In this document: one piece after another, positions 44,111 through 54,481 of the stretch
Position numbering within the stretch: the first letter of the stretch is position 1
Layout: every line of letters begins with the position of its first letter
Origin: Leptospira yanagawae serovar Saopaulo str. Sao Paulo = ATCC 700523
GTDB lineage: Bacteria > Spirochaetota > Leptospiria > Leptospirales > Leptospiraceae
Length of the DNA stretch: 64,000 nt
NCBI RefSeq assembly: GCF_000332475.2
Contig: NZ_AOGX02000015.1
Location: forward strand, 930,001-994,000
Reading direction: 5' to 3'
The notes under the pieces: model-generated
The model's database searches: none
What the model was told of the DNA's origin: nothing
The model's input: the letters and a program-made list of their open reading frames with translations, nothing else
Program-made: the position numbers and the translations under genes

Positions 44111-44190
44111 TACATTATGATCAAGATTTAAGCAAAATGGTTCTGTCTTCCTTTCCAGCAATCCGTAACGACCAAGAGCAAAACCTATGA
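44077..44190 (+). CDS. Possible 37-residue small protein or leader peptide upstream of the sigma-54 activator
   Basis: ATG 44077 has a good AAGGAAGG site (44060-44067) and encodes 37 residues (starting [16 protein letters not shown]). Its stop TGA overlaps the ATG of the activator (ATGA, 44187-44190), the usual sign of translational coupling. The first half is hydrophobic with an acidic end that loosely resembles the first strand and turn of a receiver domain. It may be a coupling leader or a receiver relic. It is too short to assign. Confidence 0.4.
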   Translation: MMKNSFICLLIVHYDQDLSKMVLSSFPAIRNDQEQNL

Positions 44191-46304
44191 GCACGAAGAA
44201 ATTCAATCCCATCCAATCCATTCACGACGTTGCCACTGCTATGAATTCCACCCAGGACCCGGACGGTCTTTTGGAGTTGATTTTGGATCGTTGCATCCAA
44301 ATTTGTGGGGTCGAATCTGGATCCCTTATGCTCATCGATGAAAAACAAAGTGTAATAGATGCAGTCACTTCTAGGGGGATGAACCAGCAGTTACTCCGAG
44401 AAACCAAACTTAAAATTGGTCAGGGGATAACTGGTATGGCCGCTTCCACCGGAAAAGCAAAATTGGTGAATGATGTCTCAAAAGATCCTGATTATATCCA
44501 AGTAAAGGAAGAGATCAAATCAGAGTTAGTTGCCCCCATGATAGTAGAAGATGATATCATCGGTGTTATCTCTCTTGACTCTAACCGTTTGAATGCATTC
44601 ACACCAGAGATGTTGGAAATTGTAAGTGTACTTGCCAACCAAGCAGGACAAATTTTTAAAAATTTACAAACAATTCGATCTCTTGAACAAAGAACGAAAA
44701 TTCAGGCCACTCTGATTGAAATCTCTAAAGTTGTAAGTTCCACCTTGGATCAAAATGAAGTGTTTGATTCGATTATGGTAACTATGGAAAAATCACTTCG
44801 TTTGGAAAAAGGAAGTATTGTCTTATTTAATAAAGAAGAAGCTTTGTTACGAATTGTTGCTGCTTCTGGACTTTCACCGGAAGAAATCGAAAAGGGTACA
44901 TACCAACCAGGTGAGGGAATTACAGGAAAAGTATTTGAATCTGGTGAACCAATCATCATTGAATCAGTTGCAACTCATCCAGACTTTTTAAATCGAGTTG
45001 GTTATTTATCTCATTTTAAACATGATCCACATAACGTGAGTTTGCTTTGCGCTCCGATTCTTAGTGAACAAACCACATTAGGGGTTGTGAATGCATTTAT
45101 TGTTCAGAATAAACACACAGATTTGAAATCATTTTTAGATTTTTTACAAGTTGTTGCATCCATCATATCTCAATCCATAAAAATTCAAAACCTTGTTGAA
45201 GAGGCTAAAAAAGAAATCTCTCGCGAGAATATCCAATTGAAGAGAGAACTAAAGAATAAATATAAGTTTGGTTCTCTTATCGGAAAAGCTGCAAGTATGG
45301 AAAAGATGTTTGAAAAAATTCAGTTGGTCGCTGATTCAAGAGCATCAGTTCTCATTACTGGAGAATCGGGAACAGGTAAAGAAATGATTGCCAATGCAAT
45401 CCATTACAACAGTTCTCGATCTGAAAATCCATTCATCAAAATTAACTGTGCGGCAATACCTGAAAACCTATTGGAAAGTGAATTGTTCGGTCACAAAAAA
45501 GGTTCCTTCACAGGCGCTGTGACAGATAAAAAAGGAAAGTTTGAATTGGCAGATACAGGAACGATTTTCCTTGATGAAATCGGAGAAATGGATTTAAATT
45601 TACAATCCAAACTACTTCGAGTGCTTCAAGAAAGAGAAATTGAAGCGATTGGTTCCACCAAAGCAAAGAAAGTTGATGTTAGGATTATCGCTGCAACAAA
45701 CGCCGAATTGGAACAGTTAGTTGCTGAAAAGAAATTTCGAGCAGATTTGTTTTATCGATTGAATGTTGTAAAAATCAACACACCACCGCTTCGTGATCGA
45801 GTAGAAGATATCCCTCTTCTTATGAATCACTTTTTGGAAAAATATACGAAAGACAATAACAAGTCAATCAAAGGGATTTCACGTGAGGCATCTAAACTTC
45901 TACTTAAATATCGTTGGCCTGGAAACGTACGTGAATTGGAAAACGTCATAGAACGAGCAGTTGTATTAGCCCAAGACGAAATCTTAAACGAAGAAGATTT
46001 TTCTGATATTATATCCAATATGGATGAAATCCCAGAAAACACAGTGGAAGTTTCACATCCAAATCATGTGGAAGCAGTGAATGGGGCAGAACCATTGGAT
46101 TTGGGTTCAGGGCGTCTCACGTCTGGTCAATTAGATGGTTTGGATGGACGTGCTATGGAAATTGTAGTGAGTGAAGTTGAATCTCGACTCATCCAATATG
46201 CGATGAAAAAATTTCGTTATACCAAAACAAGAGTGGCGAAGTTTTTGGGAATCAATCGAAACACTTTAGATAAAAAAATCAAAGAATTAAATATCGAATA
46301 CTAA
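44187..46304 (+). CDS. Sigma-54-dependent transcriptional activator with two GAF domains
   Basis: 705 aa. Two GAF domains (about 15-160 and 175-335) precede the AAA+ domain: Walker A GESGTGKE (392-399), sigma-54 contact loop GSFTGA (439-444), Walker B FLDEIGE (461-467). A Fis-type helix-turn-helix ends the protein ([21 protein letters not shown]). It should activate sigma-54 promoters after a small molecule binds its GAF domains. It lacks a receiver domain, so no cognate kinase is needed. Its targets are unknown; the phosphatase gene is divergent. Confidence 0.95.
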   Translation: MSTKKFNPIQSIHDVATAMNSTQDPDGLLELILDRCIQICGVESGSLMLIDEKQSVIDAVTSRGMNQQLLRETKLKIGQGITGMAASTGKAKLVNDVSKDPDYIQVKEEIKSELVAPMIVEDDIIGVISLDSNRLNAFTPEMLEIVSVLANQAGQIFKNLQTIRSLEQRTKIQATLIEISKVVSSTLDQNEVFDSIMVTMEKSLRLEKGSIVLFNKEEALLRIVAASGLSPEEIEKGTYQPGEGITGKVFESGEPIIIESVATHPDFLNRVGYLSHFKHDPHNVSLLCAPILSEQTTLGVVNAFIVQNKHTDLKSFLDFLQVVASIISQSIKIQNLVEEAKKEISRENIQLKRELKNKYKFGSLIGKAASMEKMFEKIQLVADSRASVLITGESGTGKEMIANAIHYNSSRSENPFIKINCAAIPENLLESELFGHKKGSFTGAVTDKKGKFELADTGTIFLDEIGEMDLNLQSKLLRVLQEREIEAIGSTKAKKVDVRIIAATNAELEQLVAEKKFRADLFYRLNVVKINTPPLRDRVEDIPLLMNHFLEKYTKDNNKSIKGISREASKLLLKYRWPGNVRELENVIERAVVLAQDEILNEEDFSDIISNMDEIPENTVEVSHPNHVEAVNGAEPLDLGSGRLTSGQLDGLDGRAMEIVVSEVESRLIQYAMKKFRYTKTRVAKFLGINRNTLDKKIKELNIEY

Positions 46305-46305
46305 A

Positions 46306-46337
46306 CATTGTGAGAGATATAATCAAATTTCACAATG
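46306..46337. terminator. Possible bidirectional terminator between convergent genes
   Basis: CATTGTGA (46306-46313) and TCACAATG (46330-46337) form an 8-bp dyad just after the activator stop. The right arm lies inside the C-terminal end of thiD on the other strand. No strong T-run follows, so its action is uncertain. Confidence 0.4.
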
Positions 46338-47225
46338 AATCGATGAACATTGAATCATACATGAACAATGTTTGGAAAACTTAAAATTTTTAATTTTTAA
46401 GATGCTTAAATATGCGAACATTTGTTGGTGTGTTGGGTCTGGAAAATGATTCAAATGGTGAGTTGGACCTGTAATGATATCATCTTCAAGGCTTAAATGT
46501 AGGTATTCTTTTGCAGAACCTACGGCCTCAGACAAACTTTTCCCATGTGCCAAAAAGGAAGTAATGGCTGCCGAATACGTACATCCTGTACCGTGAGTGT
46601 GTTTTCCCTTCAGGTAGGGTTTTGAAAATTCAAAAATTGAGTTTCCATCAAAGAGAACATCTGTTGCCATACTTGCATTGGGAAGGTGACCACCTTTTAA
46701 CAAAATAGGTATATTGTATTTTTGGAATAATTTTTTTGCCATTGGAACCAATTGGTCATATTGATTGATGGTTTCGCCGAGTAAAAGAGACGCCTCATCT
46801 AAATTAGGTGTGATGATTTTTGCCAAAGGGATAAGGTCTTCGGTAAGTGATTGGATCGCATCATCACGCAAAAGTTTTGCACCACTCGTTGCTACCATGA
46901 CAGGATCTAACACCAATTGGATATCTGGATTTTCATAAAAGAAAACACTCACTGCTTTGATGATGTCCTTAGAATACAACATCCCAGTTTTGGCAGCTTT
47001 GATTGGAAAAAAATTGGAAACTGTTTGGAGTTGGTTGGATACAAACTCAGGTGAAATTTCATAAATTCCTGTGACCCCATCAGGATTTTGTGCTGTGAGG
47101 CAGGTAAACACGGTGGTTCCAAAAGTAGCAAGGGAAGAAAAGGTTTTGAGATCTGCTTGGACTCCCGCACCTCCACCAGAATCGGAACCAGCGATCGTAA
47201 GTGTAATTGGGTATTCTTTTTTCAT
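46323..47225 (-). CDS. thiD: Hydroxymethylpyrimidine/phosphomethylpyrimidine kinase ThiD
   Basis: 300 aa from ATG 47223-47225; the extension to 47267 is rejected because it runs into the upstream gene. It has the family motifs [32 protein letters not shown], and [14 protein letters not shown] with the active-site Cys region. It phosphorylates HMP and HMP-P for thiamine synthesis. The last ~30 residues ([16 protein letters not shown] and so on) extend beyond the usual ThiD end and are Cys-rich; see findings. It follows the alkyltransferase-like gene by one base. Confidence 0.93.
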   Translation of the reverse strand: MKKEYPITLTIAGSDSGGGAGVQADLKTFSSLATFGTTVFTCLTAQNPDGVTGIYEISPEFVSNQLQTVSNFFPIKAAKTGMLYSKDIIKAVSVFFYENPDIQLVLDPVMVATSGAKLLRDDAIQSLTEDLIPLAKIITPNLDEASLLLGETINQYDQLVPMAKKLFQKYNIPILLKGGHLPNASMATDVLFDGNSIFEFSKPYLKGKHTHGTGCTYSAAITSFLAHGKSLSEAVGSAKEYLHLSLEDDIITGPTHHLNHFPDPTHQQMFAYLSILKIKNFKFSKHCSCMIQCSSIHCEI

Positions 47226-47226
47226 A

Positions 47227-47565
47227 TTATGGAAACCATCCGTACTTGCCAAAATCCAACTGATCATCTCCTAAAGCAAAGAAAACACCTTCAGACTGTA
47301 AGATTTTTCTTTGTAAATCTGCTCGCAATACATCTCCTTTAAACGAAATCCTTCCTTGGCGATTGATCACACGTTGCCAGGGGATTTCAGACTCCCTATC
47401 TTTTTTTAATGAATTGAGTGCATACCCAACAGCTCTCGCTGCCCTTGGATTTCCAAGTAATAAGGCAATATGTCCATAAGTAGTGACTTTACCTTTTGGA
47501 ATTTTTTTTACCACCTGATAAACGGATTCATAAAAATTCGGACTTTTCGAATTAGCGGTGTTCAT
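47227..47565 (-). CDS. Alkyltransferase-like (ATL) DNA repair protein, Cys-to-Trp variant of MGMT
   Basis: 112 aa, the size of a stand-alone MGMT C-terminal domain. It has the DNA-binding part [24 protein letters not shown] and the active-site loop IPWQRV (61-66), in which the methyl-accepting Cys of PCHRV is Trp63 and the His is Gln. This is the hallmark of ATL proteins, which bind O6-alkylguanine without repairing it and mark it for nucleotide excision repair. It begins one base before thiD ends its upstream gap, so they are likely co-transcribed. Confidence 0.88.
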   Translation of the reverse strand: MNTANSKSPNFYESVYQVVKKIPKGKVTTYGHIALLLGNPRAARAVGYALNSLKKDRESEIPWQRVINRQGRISFKGDVLRADLQRKILQSEGVFFALGDDQLDFGKYGWFP

Positions 47566-47629
47566 TGAATTTGGAATTATCTACAAATGATTTTTCGTTT
47601 TTGTAAACACATTTTCCAAAATTAAAACA

Positions 47630-48508
47630 ATGAAATTAACTGAATACGCAAAACATTTGTTACTTGCTCCTAATTTGGAAGATAAGTTATTGCCTCCTTC
47701 AAAACATTGGGATGAAGAAGTAGATGTCACTTCTCTTCGTATTGAAAAACCGATTAGAAATCCTAACATTCAGTTCTCAGACAAAAAAATAAAAATCCCT
47801 AGACTCGAACATTTGAATTTAGAATCAAATCGAGGGTTAACACTCCACCATTTTGCAAATCATGAATTAATGGCAATTGAACTATTTGCTTGGGCTATAT
47901 TAGCATTTCCATATGCACCAAAATCAATTCGAAATGGATGGATCAAAACCATTGAAGAGGAACAAATTCATTTGAAAATGTACATCAATCGAATGAATGA
48001 TTTTGGCATCCAATTTGGAGATATCCCGTTAAATTATATCTTTTGGAAACAGCTAAAACAATTTGATAGTGTGGAGTCTTTCTCTGCAGTGATGTCATTA
48101 TCATTTGAAGGTGCAAACTTGGACTATTCACAAGTATATGCGAAAGTATTTTCGTTTTATGGTGACAAACTAACATCGGATATCATGTTATATATCTTTG
48201 AAGACGAAGTGAAACATGTGAAACGAGGTGTTCGTGCTTTTGAAAAGTCAATTCCTGGAGATAAAAATTCTTGGGAACATTATTTATCTTTAATACAATT
48301 TCCATTCACACCAAGAAGAGCCAAAGGTTATTTGTATTTTCCGGAAACTCGAAGTTTAGCAGGATTAGATCCTCAGTTTATCAAAAACTTGGAAAACTAT
48401 GAAGATGAATATACAGGACGAGTGAATTTGGAATCGGTCAAAAAATTTGGACTTGGTCCTGAACTAATGCGTAAAAACAGGCTTGATTCTCAATCCAATT
48501 CGGATTAG
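47630..48508 (+). CDS. DUF455 family ferritin-like protein
   Basis: 292 aa. The two ferritin-like helix motifs are HHFANHELMAIELFAWA and IKTIEEEQIHLKMYINRM, with late FEDEVKHVKRG. These give Glu and His ligands for a di-metal site, as in the DUF455 family. Its role is unknown; some relatives are linked to tRNA or RNA processing. The start is ATG 47630, divergent from the ATL gene. Confidence 0.82.
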   Translation: MKLTEYAKHLLLAPNLEDKLLPPSKHWDEEVDVTSLRIEKPIRNPNIQFSDKKIKIPRLEHLNLESNRGLTLHHFANHELMAIELFAWAILAFPYAPKSIRNGWIKTIEEEQIHLKMYINRMNDFGIQFGDIPLNYIFWKQLKQFDSVESFSAVMSLSFEGANLDYSQVYAKVFSFYGDKLTSDIMLYIFEDEVKHVKRGVRAFEKSIPGDKNSWEHYLSLIQFPFTPRRAKGYLYFPETRSLAGLDPQFIKNLENYEDEYTGRVNLESVKKFGLGPELMRKNRLDSQSNSD

Positions 48509-48528
48509 GATTTCTGGAGAAGGTGGCT

Positions 48529-48930
48529 ATGAAAGTTAAAATACTTTTGAGTTTAGGATTGATCTTTGTATCTTTCGGATTTGTACTAAATGCCGAGAAA
48601 AAAGCAAAGTCTGTAAAAGAAATGAATCTCCATGATTTTATGGAAGAATACACAAAACCAGCAACCAAGTTGTATGACAAAAAGGATAACGCTGATTACC
48701 TCAATAAAATTCTTGAGAAAGTCCCTGACATGGCGCCCGAAGACCAAAAAGCAGAATGGAAAGAAATCATCGACGCAAAACTAGCCGTAGGCAAACCAGA
48801 TGAAACTTGTAAGTCATGTCATACAAAGTTCAAAAAAGAGTACAAAAAGAACTATCGTAAAAAATTAATCCAAGTTCCTGAAGAATTATTAGGATTTCCA
48901 AAAGAGATCAAAGAATTACTCAAAAAATAA
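48529..48930 (+). CDS. Small periplasmic c-type cytochrome
   Basis: 133 aa from ATG 48529, five bases after GGAGAAGG; GTG 48523 is in frame but overlaps that site. A signal peptide (VKILLSLGLIFVSFGFVLNAE) is followed by a charged domain with one heme motif CKSCH (Cys94-x2-Cys-His) near its end. The heme axial Met is not obvious. It is likely an electron carrier or a heme-bearing partner in the periplasm. Downstream is a hairpin and the porin gene. Confidence 0.75.
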   Translation: MKVKILLSLGLIFVSFGFVLNAEKKAKSVKEMNLHDFMEEYTKPATKLYDKKDNADYLNKILEKVPDMAPEDQKAEWKEIIDAKLAVGKPDETCKSCHTKFKKEYKKNYRKKLIQVPEELLGFPKEIKELLKK

Positions 48931-48938
48931 ATCCTATT

Positions 48939-48959
48939 ATCCGCTCTTCTGGAGCGGAT
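48939..48959 (+). terminator. Hairpin after the cytochrome gene, overlapping the porin ribosome site
   Basis: ATCCGCTC (48939-48946) and GAGCGGAT (48952-48959) form an 8-bp stem with a five-base loop, followed by TTT. The right arm contains the likely ribosome site of the porin gene (GGAG at 48951-48954, ATG 48964). It can act as a weak terminator, as a regulator of porin translation, or both. Confidence 0.55.
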
Positions 48960-48963
48960 TTTC

Positions 48964-50232
48964 ATGATACTTCGAAACAAATTCATATTCTTTTTTTCTT
49001 CCATATCTTTCTGCTTTCTCTTCAATAATGCTCTAACTGCCATTGATTCTGAAGATTCTGCTTATAAAAAAGAAGCAAAAGAAGAGGTTTCGAATAGCGT
49101 ACAAAATTCACCGAATGAAAGTAAGTCGGATGTAAATCACATCATACTTCCAAAAAGTCTAAAGTTTGGTGCGTTTATAGATACGTATTATTCTCATAAT
49201 GCAAATCATCCTAATACAAAGGAACGTGCGTATACAACACAAGCTGTTCGTAATGATGAATTCAATATCAATTTAGGTTTTGTGGATGCTAAGTGGCAGG
49301 AAGAAAAAATCAGGGGAAGATTTGCTTTACAATTTGGAACTTCAGTTAACACCAATTATGCTGCAGAAAGCACTAAAGATATTAGTTCCAATCAAAACTC
49401 TGTAAAGCATATCCAAGAAGCATATGTTGGATTTAAGCTCACACAAAATACATGGTTGGATGCTGGTATTTATTTTGGACATATAGGCCACGAATCATGG
49501 ATTTCTTCGGAGAATTGGAATTATACAAGGGCATTGGCACTTGATTATGTACCTTATTATTCATCTGGTGTGAGAACCACAACGAAATTCACTGATAAGT
49601 TCCAATTCCAATTCCACGTAATGAATGGGTGGCAAAACATTACGGATCAAAACAAAGACAAATCCATCGGTACACAATTCAAATACCAATTTACATCAAA
49701 TTTTGCGATCATTGCCAATCAATTTGCGGGAAATGAAGCACCTGATTTTGAACGGAAACAAACTCGTTTTTATAATAATACAATTCTAGAATGGAAAGCA
49801 CTGGATTGGTTGGCCTTTGCATTATCGGGAGATGTTGGGGTACAAAAGACAAAGGAATCATTGTCCTATGAACCTTGGTGGAAAGATGTAAACTCAGTTT
49901 TGCCCATTTACATCAGCCGTGAATCAAAAGTTTACAACCAGTGGTATCATGGAACATTTTGGACCAGTTTTCGTTATGAAGATCTCTTTCGTTTGAGTTT
50001 AAGACTCGAACGATTTTATGATCCAAAACAAGTATTAGCGCCAACCTATACTCGGAACGGATTTTTAACAAACGGATACACAGTCACATTTGATTTTTTA
50101 CAATGGCAACCTGGGTTATTGAGGTTGGAAGCGATCCAAAGGGAATCCATGGATCCAGTTTTCGAAACGGACCAAAACAAAAGAACACGAGTAGAACGAC
50201 TGTTTGTTGTCGCAGCCTCAATTCGAATCTGA
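48964..50232 (+). CDS. Outer-membrane beta-barrel porin (BBP2/OmpL-like)
   Basis: 422 aa with a signal peptide (FIFFFSSISFCFLFNNALTA). The mature part shows paired beta strands with aromatic girdles: SLKFGAFIDTYYSHNANHPN, HIQEAYVGFKLTQNTWLDAGI, TRALALDYVPYYSSGVR, FLQWQPGLLRLEAIQRE. This is the Putative beta-barrel porin-2 (OmpL-like) pattern. It probably forms a solute channel; the substrate is unknown. It is convergent with the efflux operon across a 200-base gap that carries a tetranucleotide repeat. Confidence 0.8.
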   Translation: MILRNKFIFFFSSISFCFLFNNALTAIDSEDSAYKKEAKEEVSNSVQNSPNESKSDVNHIILPKSLKFGAFIDTYYSHNANHPNTKERAYTTQAVRNDEFNINLGFVDAKWQEEKIRGRFALQFGTSVNTNYAAESTKDISSNQNSVKHIQEAYVGFKLTQNTWLDAGIYFGHIGHESWISSENWNYTRALALDYVPYYSSGVRTTTKFTDKFQFQFHVMNGWQNITDQNKDKSIGTQFKYQFTSNFAIIANQFAGNEAPDFERKQTRFYNNTILEWKALDWLAFALSGDVGVQKTKESLSYEPWWKDVNSVLPIYISRESKVYNQWYHGTFWTSFRYEDLFRLSLRLERFYDPKQVLAPTYTRNGFLTNGYTVTFDFLQWQPGLLRLEAIQRESMDPVFETDQNKRTRVERLFVVAASIRI

Positions 50233-50354
50233 GATTTGGTTGGAGATGAAAACTTGGGAATGTAAGAAGATGATTCATTCCGTTATGCTGAAACGAAACT
50301 AACTTTCAAAAAAACAATTTTCTGTAATGAAACAGAATGAAAGAAAGAAAGAAA

Positions 50355-50388
50355 GAATGAATGAATGAATGAATGAATGAATGAATGA
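50355..50388 (+). repeat. Tetranucleotide microsatellite (GAAT)8.5
   Basis: Eight and a half GAAT units, preceded directly by about four GAAA units, lie in the 200-base gap between the convergent porin and CzcA-type genes. It is not within a gene or promoter of either neighbour. The rest of the gap holds nothing coding. The unit number is likely to vary between strains. Confidence 0.85.
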
Positions 50389-50432
50389 TTTAGAAATGAT
50401 TTCTCATTCCTAAATCATATACATTTTGTGTG

Positions 50433-53400
50433 CTAAGTTTTTTTCCTTTTTTTTGAAGGTTTTTTCTTCTTTTGAGGAAGGGTTTCCTCATCCTCTTCTT
50501 CAAGAGGTTCTTCACTGAGTTCATTCACAAAATCAATGAAAGGAATGTGTTTTTTATGGCTCATTTCCTCTAATTCTTTTGCACTCGGTTTTCTTTCCCC
50601 GACAACCACTAAGTACAAGGATGGTAGGATCGTTAAAACAAGGCACATCGCAGAAAAGAGTCCACCTACAATTACCGTTGCAAGAGGTCTTTGTACATCG
50701 GATCCCACACCCGTTCCTAAAGTGGCGGGGATAAGACCAAGTAACGCCAGTAACATGGTCATTAACATAGGCCGTAATTGGATAACGGCAGCTTTTTTTA
50801 CTGCAGCTTTTGTAGAAATATCTGGTTCTTCAATGAGGAGGTGATTGGTTCTGGAAACAAATAGAACACCTGCCATCGTCGCAATTCCAAATAGAGAGAT
50901 GAATCCAACTCCTCCAGAAACGTTGAAGTAATACCCTCGAAGTAAGAGCGCATAAATTCCACCAAGTAAAGAAAGTGGAATACAAGCTAGTGCAACATAA
51001 ACATACTTTAGGTTGCGGTATAAAAGGTACAATACACCGAAGATGATGAGTACTGTAATTGGGATAACAATTGCTAATTTTTTACCAACACGTGATAAGT
51101 TTTCATATTGCCCACCAAATCGTATTTCGTATCCATCAGGAAGTTTGATTTTTTTCTTCACTCTTTTTTGAAGTTCGGAAACAAATCCCCCTTGGTCGCG
51201 TCCCCGGATATTGGTACGGACAGTCACCACCCTTCTTCCTTCTTGGCGAAAGATCATCGTTGGTCCATCGATGACCTCAATATCTGCTAACTGAGATAAG
51301 GGGATCCTTTCTCCTTTTGGTGAAATGATGGGCATATTTTCAATCGCTTGTTTGGAGGCCCTGTAATCTTTTGAAAATCGAACTACAATTCCAAAACGTG
51401 CAGGAGTTTTGGGAGGGATATCAGATGGTCCTTCATACAATGTGCTGATCCTCTGCATACCAATGGCTGCTTCAATCATTTGTTGGATATCAATCACATT
51501 GATACCAAAACGTGCGGCTGCTTCCCGATTGATATTGATGGTAAGTTGAGGACTTTCTGCTTCTTGTTCAATCCCGTACTCACTAGCACCCTTCATCTCT
51601 TTGATCTCTTTGAGTACTTCGTTTCCGATCCCTCTCATGATTTTGAGATCATTACCAGAGACAAATACTGCAAGGTCAGCAATTGTTCCCATAATCGCTT
51701 CTGACAAATTGTCCATAATTGGTTGAGAAAAACTAATCCTTGCTCCCGGTAGAGTCGCCTCTAAATCATTTTTCATCCGGAGTAATAGCTCTTGTTTTGT
51801 GATTTTTTCTTTCCACTTACTATAATCTTTTAATCCGATTAAGACCTCTAAACGGTTAGGTGGGAGAGGGTCAGTCCCATCATCATTTCTTCCTAATTGT
51901 GAAATGACAACGCTCACTTGCTCATTTTTATAAACAGTTTGCCGAATTTTTGGCATAAACTTTCTTGCTTCAGGTAACGAAATTCCTACTGGAAAAAAGA
52001 TACGGATGTTAAATCCACCTTCATCCATTTCAGGTAAAAATTCTGTTCCTAATGAAAACATACCAATCGCAAGAAAAATTGTTACGACACTGAATGTATA
52101 ACGCACAGCTTTTTTAGATCGATCTACAATAAATTCAATCAATCGTTTGTAACGAACTTCGATCCAATCATAAAATGGATTGTGCCATTCAATTGGTCCT
52201 GGGTTCTTAGATTCAAAATAATGTTTATAAATGATGGACATGATCACAGGGATCACTGCCATCGCAAAGATTAGAGCACCTAATATGGCAAAGGAGATGG
52301 TAAATGCCATTGGTTTGAACAATCGTCCTTCTATCCGTTCAAAAGAAAAGATGGGAAGGTAGGCTAAAATAATGATTAAAATCGAAAATAGAATTTCTGT
52401 CCCTACTTCGGATGCAGCATCTCTCGTAAAGGCGAGTATACCATGTGATTTTTCTTCTGGTGTGGCATCACGATAACGCCGCATGATATTTTCCACCATG
52501 ATAACGGCCCCATCGACAATGATCCCAAAGTCAATCGCACCAAGAGAAAGTAAACTGGCAGGAATCCCTGTCATGTTCATAAGTAAAAACGCAAACAACA
52601 TGGCAAAAGGAATGGTTGCCACAACAACAAGTGATGCCCTAACACTTCCGATAAAAAATATTAAAACCAAACTTACGACAACAACTCCTTCCACCAAAGT
52701 TTTACCGATGGTACGTAAGGTATAATTGACTAGGTCTGTTCGGTCATAAGTGTTTCGAAGTTGTACTCCTTTCGGAAGGTAGTTATCATTGATTTCTTTT
52801 ACTTTTTCGCGGATTCGTTCTCCCATTTCATTTGGATCACCCCATCGACGCATCGCCACCAAACCTTGCACAGATGAATCTACATCTATGAGTCCTTCCT
52901 CATCGTTTTGGATGGTATAACCTAAAACACCACTTGGGATGGGATGAGAAATCTCAACAGAACCTAAATCACGAATGAAGACAGGAACTCCATTCACTGT
53001 TTTCACAACAATGTTTTCAATGTGTTTAGGATCGCGAATGGCACCAAGGGAACGTATCGGAAAACCTTGTTCACCCTGAAGGAGTAAATTTCCACCCGTA
53101 TTCAAATTGTTTTCTTGGATGGCTCTGATCACATCGCCAATCGTTAATTTGTATCGAATGAGTTTATCGGGAGATGTGACAACATGGTATTGTTTTGGTA
53201 AACCACCAAATGTAACCACATCGGCAATTCCTGGAATTTGTAACATCTTAGGCATCACGATCCAATCTTGGATGGTTCGCAATTCCATCGGTGTATGGTT
53301 TTCGGATGACTCTAATACATAACGATAGATCTCACCAACAGGTGAGCTCATTGGTCCTAATGCTGGATGTACATCTTCTGGTAAATCAGCGTCAGCAACT

Positions 53401-53738
53401 CGTTCCATAAGACGCATTCGTGCAAAATAATCATCGGTTCCATCTTCAAAAACAAATTGGAACACAACTAATCCATTGATGGTTCTAGACCTTCGGACAG
53501 CAACTTTTGGAATTGCGTTTAATACACGTTCAATGGGAAGAGTAACTCTTTCTTCAACTTCAACTGCAGCTTTTCCTGGGAATTTAGCAATGAGTCGTAC
53601 TTGAGTGTCTGCAATGTCCGAATAAGCTTCTTTACGAATGTCGATCCAAGCCCAAATACCAAATAAAACGGCTACGATGGCTGCTATGATCGTGGTGACA
53701 CGATTTTTTAAAGCTGTTTCTATTAAATCTTTAATCAT
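50433..53738 (-). CDS. czcA: CzcA-type heavy-metal RND efflux pump
   Basis: 1101 aa from ATG 53736-53738 behind GAGGGAAT; the frame to 53819 overlaps the preceding gene and is rejected. It has the RND layout with 12 membrane segments and a Lys-rich C-terminal tail. The fourth-segment motif is [15 protein letters not shown], the Asp-rich type seen in divalent-cation pumps (CzcA/CnrA/NccA) rather than the AIGAMVDA type of copper/silver CusA. It exports metal ions such as Zn, Co, Cd or Ni, driven by protons. It overlaps the preceding gene by eight bases. Confidence 0.92.
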   Translation of the reverse strand: MIKDLIETALKNRVTTIIAAIVAVLFGIWAWIDIRKEAYSDIADTQVRLIAKFPGKAAVEVEERVTLPIERVLNAIPKVAVRRSRTINGLVVFQFVFEDGTDDYFARMRLMERVADADLPEDVHPALGPMSSPVGEIYRYVLESSENHTPMELRTIQDWIVMPKMLQIPGIADVVTFGGLPKQYHVVTSPDKLIRYKLTIGDVIRAIQENNLNTGGNLLLQGEQGFPIRSLGAIRDPKHIENIVVKTVNGVPVFIRDLGSVEISHPIPSGVLGYTIQNDEEGLIDVDSSVQGLVAMRRWGDPNEMGERIREKVKEINDNYLPKGVQLRNTYDRTDLVNYTLRTIGKTLVEGVVVVSLVLIFFIGSVRASLVVVATIPFAMLFAFLLMNMTGIPASLLSLGAIDFGIIVDGAVIMVENIMRRYRDATPEEKSHGILAFTRDAASEVGTEILFSILIIILAYLPIFSFERIEGRLFKPMAFTISFAILGALIFAMAVIPVIMSIIYKHYFESKNPGPIEWHNPFYDWIEVRYKRLIEFIVDRSKKAVRYTFSVVTIFLAIGMFSLGTEFLPEMDEGGFNIRIFFPVGISLPEARKFMPKIRQTVYKNEQVSVVISQLGRNDDGTDPLPPNRLEVLIGLKDYSKWKEKITKQELLLRMKNDLEATLPGARISFSQPIMDNLSEAIMGTIADLAVFVSGNDLKIMRGIGNEVLKEIKEMKGASEYGIEQEAESPQLTININREAAARFGINVIDIQQMIEAAIGMQRISTLYEGPSDIPPKTPARFGIVVRFSKDYRASKQAIENMPIISPKGERIPLSQLADIEVIDGPTMIFRQEGRRVVTVRTNIRGRDQGGFVSELQKRVKKKIKLPDGYEIRFGGQYENLSRVGKKLAIVIPITVLIIFGVLYLLYRNLKYVYVALACIPLSLLGGIYALLLRGYYFNVSGGVGFISLFGIATMAGVLFVSRTNHLLIEEPDISTKAAVKKAAVIQLRPMLMTMLLALLGLIPATLGTGVGSDVQRPLATVIVGGLFSAMCLVLTILPSLYLVVVGERKPSAKELEEMSHKKHIPFIDFVNELSEEPLEEEDEETLPQKKKKPSKKRKKT

Positions 53739-54480
53739 GATATTCCCTCGTATTGAAGAGGTAACCCATCTGTAATAATAATTGTGGGTTTCGGTAGTCA
53801 CCTTGTCCAATTCCTCCACCTAACTGAAGGAAGAAATTGCCAAGTAAGAAATCATAAGTGAGACCAATGTATCTTTGAGTGAGATGCACTTTTTGCCTCT
53901 CACGGCTTTCATATTCAAGAAAGGTTGCTACATTGGAATCAATCGAATTGATATAGGACCGAATGAGTAGATCTTCTTGTGTTGGATCTCTTCGATTGTA
54001 TCCTGGAACATTTACTCCTGTTGGATAAGATGATTGTCCTCCGCGTCCAACCTCAGGAGCAAATGGATTCACTTCAAAATATCCACCTACAATTGATATA
54101 CTGTGGGAGATAACTGGTGTTTTCCAAAAGGTATAACCCAAATCAATTTGACCCCCTTTCCATTGTGGTCCCCAAACACCACCTGATCCTCGTAATACGA
54201 TATCTTTCCAATAATAACCTAAATTGAAATTAATACTGGCAGGTGAACCAATGGAAGCACCATAAACCCAAAAATTAGTTGTTTTCGGTAATCGTTTTTC
54301 ATCTAAACTTTTTGGGTTGAGAGTTTCATCAGCACCAAATGCCGAATCTTTTGAATCTGAAGGTGTCCATTCCGGTTTGATTTCGTTTCCGTTTTTATCC
54401 TTAGGATAAGGAGAAGTTTGCGAACTCAAATTGGTTCCAACAAAAAATAAAAAGAAGATTAAGAATAATTGATATTTCAT
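53731..54480 (-). CDS. Exported hypothetical protein of the efflux operon
   Basis: 249 aa from ATG 54478-54480, directly after the CzcB stop. Signal peptide [20 protein letters not shown] Pro/Lys-rich start is followed by a beta-rich domain that looks like an outer-membrane barrel of ~8-10 strands ([48 protein letters not shown]). No family was recognised. Located between the adaptor and pump genes in one operon, it probably serves the metal-export system. Confidence 0.65.
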   Translation of the reverse strand: MKYQLFLIFFLFFVGTNLSSQTSPYPKDKNGNEIKPEWTPSDSKDSAFGADETLNPKSLDEKRLPKTTNFWVYGASIGSPASINFNLGYYWKDIVLRGSGGVWGPQWKGGQIDLGYTFWKTPVISHSISIVGGYFEVNPFAPEVGRGGQSSYPTGVNVPGYNRRDPTQEDLLIRSYINSIDSNVATFLEYESRERQKVHLTQRYIGLTYDFLLGNFFLQLGGGIGQGDYRNPQLLLQMGYLFNTREYHD

Positions 54481-54481
54481 C

